Source of the DNA: Asterella californica
Taxonomy: Eukaryota; Streptophyta; Marchantiopsida; Marchantiales; Aytoniaceae
Direction of reading: 5' to 3'
Assembly (NCBI GenBank): GCA_036924285.1
Contig: JAYKYS010000143.1
Coordinates: 1-64,000, forward strand
Length of the DNA: 64,000 bases
Shown: piece by piece, positions 58,598 to 64,000 of the stretch
How positions within the stretch are numbered: position 1 is the first letter of the stretch
How the letters are laid out: the number at the start of each line of letters is the position of its first letter
The notes under the pieces: generated by a model
Database searches by the model: none
What the model was told of the DNA's origin: nothing
What the model saw: the letters and a program-made list of their open reading frames with translations, nothing else
Made by a program: the position numbers and the translations under genes

Positions 58598-60706
58598 GGC
58601 CCCCCCGGGGGGGCCCTCCGGCCGGCTAATTAATCGTCCCCCTGTTCTGACGGCAATGTGTGTGGCAAGCTCTCAGCAAACATGCTTGCCTGTCTCCACG
58701 CAGATAGCTCAGACATGGAAGGATTGCCACCGCTAGCCTTCATTGGACGTCAGCAACCAGGTATATATATGTGGTACCTAACTGACCACTGACCTTTTGT
58801 CAGATTCCTCGTTTTGTCAGGGTTATGTAATATTTTATGAGTCATCTGGCTGTGATTTAGGTACCAAGAACTACAAAAAGGGGGGTACAAGCCCTAGAAA
58901 ATTAAGCGTATGCTTATAGGTACCAAGAATAATAAAAGCTGCAGATTTCACCCTATTAGTCATCTTATAAGAATTTTCAACCGCATGGCCATCATCAGCT
59001 CATAGTGTGCCTGGCGTAGGCAGTGGTCACCAGTGTGCAACTAAACACTGTTTTGACATCAAGTGGGGATCGTTCAACTTCAAGTTGAGCGATCAAGTTT
59101 AACACCCAGTTGGTGTTAAAAGCAAGTTGGTGTTAGAAGCAAAGCTAGCGTAGACATCATTGTGTCATGCACCAGCTGCCAAAAGTCCATCGAAACAACT
59201 TGGCAAGGTGTTTCCAAGTACGTTTGGGCAAGGCGTTTAAACAATTTCTGGAACAGCGGGTTGCATTTACGCTGCGAATGAGTCACAGTAGCAGGCGTTG
59301 CTGGCGTTACGTGAGCTTCGGCCTTATCTCGCCAAATCAGGACAAATGTGCACTGATCAGAGTGCGCTACAAGCGTAAGTCCTGTTACGCGTATTGCCGT
59401 GCAGATCTTATGATGCAATTGCACATGCAGCTTCCGTTGGTGACCTCCAGAAGCTCGCTCGCCAGCACCTCAGCCAGACTGAGTACGCCAGTACAGGTAA
59501 CAGCTTCTGTGCTTCGGTCGCGAAAGAAGTGCTGTTGCTCATGTGCTAAATGGGGCAAATTCTGCTTGTCAGGTTCACCCAGCCAGATCACTCGCATTAC
59601 CGAAGCATAAGGCTATCCCTCAACGTAATGTTAGCCGGATTGCTACAGCGGCGCAGAAAACCCAAGAGGGTAAAGAAACAGCTCAGCAGGTAGACACCAA
59701 ATTGAAAGAAGTTTTTGACAAAATTGAGGGAGCTGAGGAGGACATTGCAGCCGGGAAACAAGAGCAGAAGACTGCCATGGAGGAGCGCCAGAAAGATCCA
59801 CGTTTTGCAGAAGCGAAGGATGCACTGGACTTGAATGACAAGGACCTGACTACTGCAGCTGGTCAGCAGCAAGGTGTGCAACGTATGCCTGTCATGAGAC
59901 GCAAACGGCCTGAGTGTCACATGACATGTTCATCTCCCCACTGACACGATACTGCGCAGCAGCTGCACAGTGGGTAGTTGTGCTTTGTGCCAAGTCGCGA
60001 CACAGCACATGGCCACGTCAGATGTTAGTCAAATGTACTTCAGGCTGTACCATACATTCCTTGCTGGGCAAACTTGCTCAGTCCGGCATGGTGACACAAC
60101 AGTGCACTAAGGTTGCAAGTGTTTCTGTTCGCAGGGCAAGAACAGAAATAATACTTTCCAGTCACAGTCAGGTGGCTTGCTATGGCTTGCAAGCAAGTTC
60201 ACCATGCATGCATATGTCCCTTGCTGGGCATGCAGGCTTCTCACCGCCAGTGAGTCAGCTTGAGGACGCAAGCTGCCAAACACAATTGTGAGGTTGATGA
60301 CGCACTGGTAGACGCATTTGACTCTCTAAGTTAAGTAGTCATGCCAGGCACGGGTTTTGCATGCTTGCGATATGCCTTACATCTTGTCTTGCACCAGGTC
60401 GTGAACTGTTGCATGTGCGGTCCCTAACGTCAGCAGCCACTGCACTTGCTGATGGTTGTATATGGTATTTAATAAACTTTACTGTCTCTCATTCTAAGAG
60501 ATTTGCAGGTCCGCTGCTCCCTGTACCTGTGCCACTGGTATACAAACTGCGCTTATGCCCAGACGCTAGGATACAAACAACATCATGTCTGGCAGCTGTT
60601 TTGTGCCCATGCTCAATATAGGCTACTGGCAATTTTGCAGTATTTAACATTGCCGTCACAACAGGGGGACGATTAATCAGCCGGCCATAGGACCCCCGGG
60701 GGGGCC
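58598..60706. mobile_element. 2.1-kb DNA element with about 60-bp terminal inverted repeats
   Basis: The ends 58598-58658 and 60648-60706 are inverted repeats of each other. Both start with a G/C palindrome (GGCCCCCCCGGGGG), then GGCCGGCT-ATTAATCGTCC and CCCTGTT-TGACGGCAATG, with a few mismatches. This is the structure of a terminal-inverted-repeat DNA transposon. No clear target-site duplication and no recognisable transposase inside, so it is probably non-autonomous. Coding-like cargo on the plus strand is listed separately. The TIR family is not one I recognise. Confidence 0.7.
59398..59944 (+). CDS. Coding-like cargo inside the TIR element: helical repeat plus coiled coil
   Basis: Two exon-like pieces. 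About 59405-59497 follows a GTGCAG acceptor, holds AHAASVGDLQKLARQHL (reminiscent of an ankyrin helix pair) and ends at a GTAACA donor. From about 59574, after a TTGTCAG acceptor, a frame of about 100 residues is rich in Lys/Glu/Gln (TAAQKTQEGKETAQQVDTKL; EDIAAGKQEQKTAMEERQ) and should form a long helix or coiled coil. Function unknown; start and end not fixed. It may be a captured host gene fragment. Confidence 0.4.
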
Positions 60707-61227
60707 CGAAGTGGTTTCAGTGTGTTACACACATTATTTGTGTACTTGTAGTACAGCTTGCCTTAGCCAGTAGCGCTACTAGCTAGCTACAGAGTCCGTG
60801 TAATGAGTATAATATATTCATTCGTTGATTCATTTATTTTAGGGTTGTTGGCCCATGGGCCAACCATGACCATTTGACCAGTAGTTGAGCTGAAACGTAA
60901 AAACACACAAACATCTTATCAAATTGTCTTTGGTGCACTCGTGTTTGTCAACAGAGTGGCAATGATAGCTGGAGATGAAAGACAGCCACTTGTGCTGCGG
61001 CACCCCTAGAACACCCTCTAGCAACATAGATCTGTACGTAAAGCATGCAGAAATTGTGTCATATGTCTAATAAATGAGTAAGTCTCTTCTTCTTCTTATG
61101 CGTTACGTCTGAGCGGGTGCAACATGCACGGCAGAGGCGACAAATTTTGCCTGAGCACGGCTTATAGGCCAGCCTCTGTATTGAAGTGTAGAGCTCCAGT
61201 CAACAATAGCCCGCAACGCATAAGTGC
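60707..61227. other. Intergenic
   Basis: Between the TIR element and the FAD oxidoreductase gene. AT-rich near 60.8 kb, becoming CpG-rich after 61.1 kb (probable promoter). No gene or RNA seen. Confidence 0.5.
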
Positions 61228-64000
61228 ATGCTTCAGCTGGTTTTGGCTGGCTCCCGCACGTCCGGCCGGTTTGGGGACGCAAGAACGCCGCAACATTCTA
61301 CACGGCTTACAGAATTTGCTTGTCGAACCTTGACTCGCGGAGCAGTGCAGCACTCGTGCCATATCAAGTCTTGGCAATCTGGCTGTGTGATCCCACGGTG
61401 TTGTCTGTCAGCGCGGTGCTCGGCCAAGGCTGACCCAACGTCGGCAACATCAGAGGTTGATCAACACATTCCCTGGCTGAGCATCTGGTGATGCGCGACC
61501 AACCTCTTGCTTACTGGTTGCTTTCCACTGGCAGGCACCAAATGCACCAAATGCAGAAACATGGAGGCTATTCGATGTCAGACTGTCTATAGAGGACGAT
61601 CCTGGCAAGGATAGCCACGACAGCAGCCTTGCACTTTGCCAGGCAACAGCGCTAAAGCTTAAGTGCAAGGTGGGTTTTGTGTTGCGTCCAGTATGCCCTG
61701 TTGCAGTGCTGGAGCATCTGCACTGCATTTGTGCTGCCTCTGGTGCAGCAAGGTGTGGCATCTTCAGTCAGCATCATACTTGTGAGGCGTATGCACAGTA
61801 AACATCAGCTCGCTATGGCTTAACAAAACAGTGGTCTCAAAGCATGAGCAGGTTGTGTTGAGCCATATCACAAGCAGATGTGAACCATGGATTCAGTGCA
61901 TGCAGGGCCTACCCTTACCATTGGCTGCTGTCTTAGTTGTGAGAAAGTCCTTTGATGCTAGAGCAAAGTACAGAGATTTTGCATATGTGGTGGATGTGGA
62001 TGCCAACTCAGCCAGGGCTGCAGGGGCCAGCCCCAGGTTTAGGCCAGGCCAGACAGAGAGGTACACTTTTCCAACTGCATTATGATGTTGGGTTCCATCT
62101 GTGATAGCTGATAGCAGTTATTATAATGGAAGTGATTGTCATCAGCAATTACTGCAGCTCTCAGAGAGGGGCATGCGGCACACAGATGATGCCCGGCAAA
62201 TGGTGGCCAGCTTGGTCTGTACTATGCCTTGTTGTAGGCTGCACAGAATAGCTTGTATAGATGTACGTTGCACATGACAGGCTTCTAATCAGCTGTTCAA
62301 CTTTGCTTAGTGTGCTTCTTCATGGCACTGTTGTGCCTGACGTCTTGAGCTGTGTCTGCACATCTTGTGCAGGATATGTAGAGAACAGCCTTTCCATGCC
62401 CCTCTACTCCCACAGAGCTCTCCCAGCGCGATTCCAACACAAGACCCAGTTGTTGTTGTCGGCAGGTCAGGCTTGCATTCCAGTCAGTACTTGCAGCGTG
62501 CAGGTCACACATAGTCAATCGTATTGTCAACATGAACATTGAAGGAGTTTGCGTTCCTCTTTTGTGCACGCTGCTCTGCAAGCTGTCAAGTCAGATCCTG
62601 CGCTGCTCTGCGTGCATTCCATCCTGTCTGTTCCAAGCCACCCAGCTCAACATTGTGCGACGTGTGTCCATCATATGCACACATTGTTGAGCACCAGCAC
62701 TGCGCTGCTGCCTCTTTGCATTGGTCGTGTCAACCATCAGCACTGCACTGCTGCCTCCTTGCATTGGTCATGCTAGCCATTAGCACTGCACTACTGCCTC
62801 TTTGCATTGGTCATCTCAACCATCAGCAGCCAGCGCTGTGAAGCGCTGCGACGCTGCTGTCTGCAGTGGCCCAGCAGGGCTTTTTGCTGCACTGGAACTG
62901 GCCCAGGCGGGGCTGCCAGTGGTGATACTGGAGAGGGGCCAACCTGTGGAGTCTCGGGGCAGGGACATTGGTGCCCTCATTGTACGCCGCATGCTCAACA
63001 CTGAGTCCAACCTCTGCTACGGTGGGCTGTTCTCTGCAGGCTTGCCTTCATGGTGAAGTGCATGCAGTTGCTGGTGTGATTGCTGGTCAACAATTGGGGT
63101 TTCTCAATCTCTTGCACAGGGTCTGGTCAAATCGACGGTTGTTTCTGTTGCAACTACGCAGCTGATCACACAATTAACGCCCCGTGATGGGTATGCTGTG
63201 TTCTTCTCAGCTTGGGAGTGCCGTACCACAGAACTTAAGTGACTTGACACTGTGCAGCTTGTAACAGGCTGGGACACGGGATCTTCTGCCTTTCCTTGCC
63301 AGGCTATCTCAAATTAGCCTATACTCTGTTGATGCAGCATGCTTCAGAACTCTCTTATCTCTGCGCTATTCAAGTCAGCAGATATTGAAAGTGCATCTGT
63401 ATATGGGTCCGTCTTGGGCGCCCTGCACGCATGTGTACTTGAGTGCTTCTAGGGAGTTTGTATTGCATGTTGCTCTTTGTGAGCTGGAAACTGTCCTTCT
63501 CATAATCAATATGTAAAGCACTGAGTGTGTGTGTGTGTGTGAGCATGCGTGGGTGCCTGCAGGGGAGGGGGGTGCTGGGACCTGGAGTGATGGGAAGCTG
63601 ACCACCAAGGTGGGCCGCAACAGCGACCCGGTCAGGCGGGTCCTCCACACCCTGCATGCCTTTGGGGCCCCACAGGTCAGATCCCCCCCCCCCCCACACC
63701 TTCCCCCTCCCCCGCTCTTGCAGATGTGCAGGAAAGGTGATCTCAGCCTTTCAGCTGAACAGCCAATGGATCAAGGCAGTTCTGTGACAGCTGACCAGGT
63801 GTACTCTGCAGGCGAAGCTGATAGGAGATGCACTGGCCAAAGCCTGGATACTTGTCATACACATTGCTGTTCTTGAAGATTCCCTTGGCATATCATCAGA
63901 ATTTGTTGGTCTTCTGCAGGTATTGCCTGCTTTGTCACTAGGCTATCTACACAGCTAAAGAAGCTAAGCAACCGTCACAGCACAAGTTGTGTGGTTGCTG
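61228..64000 (+). CDS. FAD/NAD(P)-binding oxidoreductase, PDE327-like, 5' part
   Basis: Homologue of the plant plastid FAD/NAD(P) oxidoreductase family that includes Arabidopsis PDE327. Exons: a likely first exon around 61228-61490 whose frame is rich in Arg/Ser/Cys like a transit peptide; 61535-61679; 61906-62060; 62373-62465; 62867-63021; 63563-63675. From 61535 onward all junctions keep phase. Diagnostic blocks: WRLFDVRLSIEDDPGKDS, VRKSFDARAK, the dinucleotide-binding VVVVGSGPAGLFAALELA across 62465/62867, ERGQPVESRGRDIGALIV, then GEGGAGTWSDGKLTTKVGRN. The gene runs off the right end; no further exon was recognised between 63676 and 64000. The exact first-exon/second-exon splice is not settled. 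Confidence 0.87.
63523..63541 (+). repeat. (GT)n microsatellite
   Basis: Short GT repeat in the intron before the exon that starts at 63563. Confidence 0.75.

Overview
This is a stretch of a eukaryotic nuclear genome, most likely a green alga (Chlorophyta, possibly a trebouxiophyte). The genes are split by many short to medium GT-AG introns. The proteins are plant- or alga-like: chloroplast PsbQ/OEE3, a plant-type RWA polysaccharide O-acetyltransferase, sterol delta-7 reductase, and a plastid-type FAD oxidoreductase resembling PDE327. Nothing bacterial is visible: no operons, Shine-Dalgarno sites, CRISPR or rRNA. Gene models below were built by hand from conserved motifs and checked for splice-phase continuity.

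Layout. 1-3551 (+) signal peptide peptidase, 5' end outside the window. 4261-~9752 (-) RWA/Cas1p-type acyltransferase. ~10.46-11.01 kb (+) weak small candidate gene. 11856-12431 (+) EMC6. 13355-17457 (+) 7-dehydrocholesterol reductase, with a long hairpin in intron 6. 18150-20487 (-) intact seven-exon gene of unknown function with a cysteine cluster. 21749-23397 (-) macro-domain protein. 24870-~28.3 kb (-) Q-rich homeodomain-like protein. 28.5-33.65 kb (+) coding-looking exons I could not identify. 33.8-34.9 kb (-) decayed Ty3/gypsy pol next to a pogo/Tigger-like tail. 36053-36547 (-) small two-exon candidate. 38516-40912 (+) PsbQ with a 10-nt microexon. 41418-43542 (-) ApaH-like phosphatase. 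44160-~45.7 kb (-) ESCRT-II VPS22/SNF8, with a 269-bp MITE just upstream. 46706-52306 and 53570-58060 (-) two tandem copies of a ten-exon FAD monooxygenase gene. 58598-60706 a 2.1-kb element with terminal inverted repeats and coding-like cargo. ~61.2 kb to beyond 64000 (+) FAD oxidoreductase, cut by the window edge.

Several genes serve the endomembrane system (signal peptide peptidase, EMC6, RWA, sterol reductase, VPS22) and two are probably plastid proteins, but this looks like ordinary eukaryotic gene order, not a functional cluster. The tandem FAD monooxygenase pair is the one clear local gene family.

A recurring oddity affects the annotation. Many strongly conserved exons need exactly one base removed or added, nearly always in a run of three or more identical bases and usually as an extra base. 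Neighbouring genes (RWA, EMC6, the unknown seven-exon gene, FAD monooxygenase copy B, the 61-64 kb oxidoreductase) need no correction in their resolved exons. I read most of these as consensus errors in homopolymers, not pseudogenes, but the sequence alone cannot prove it.
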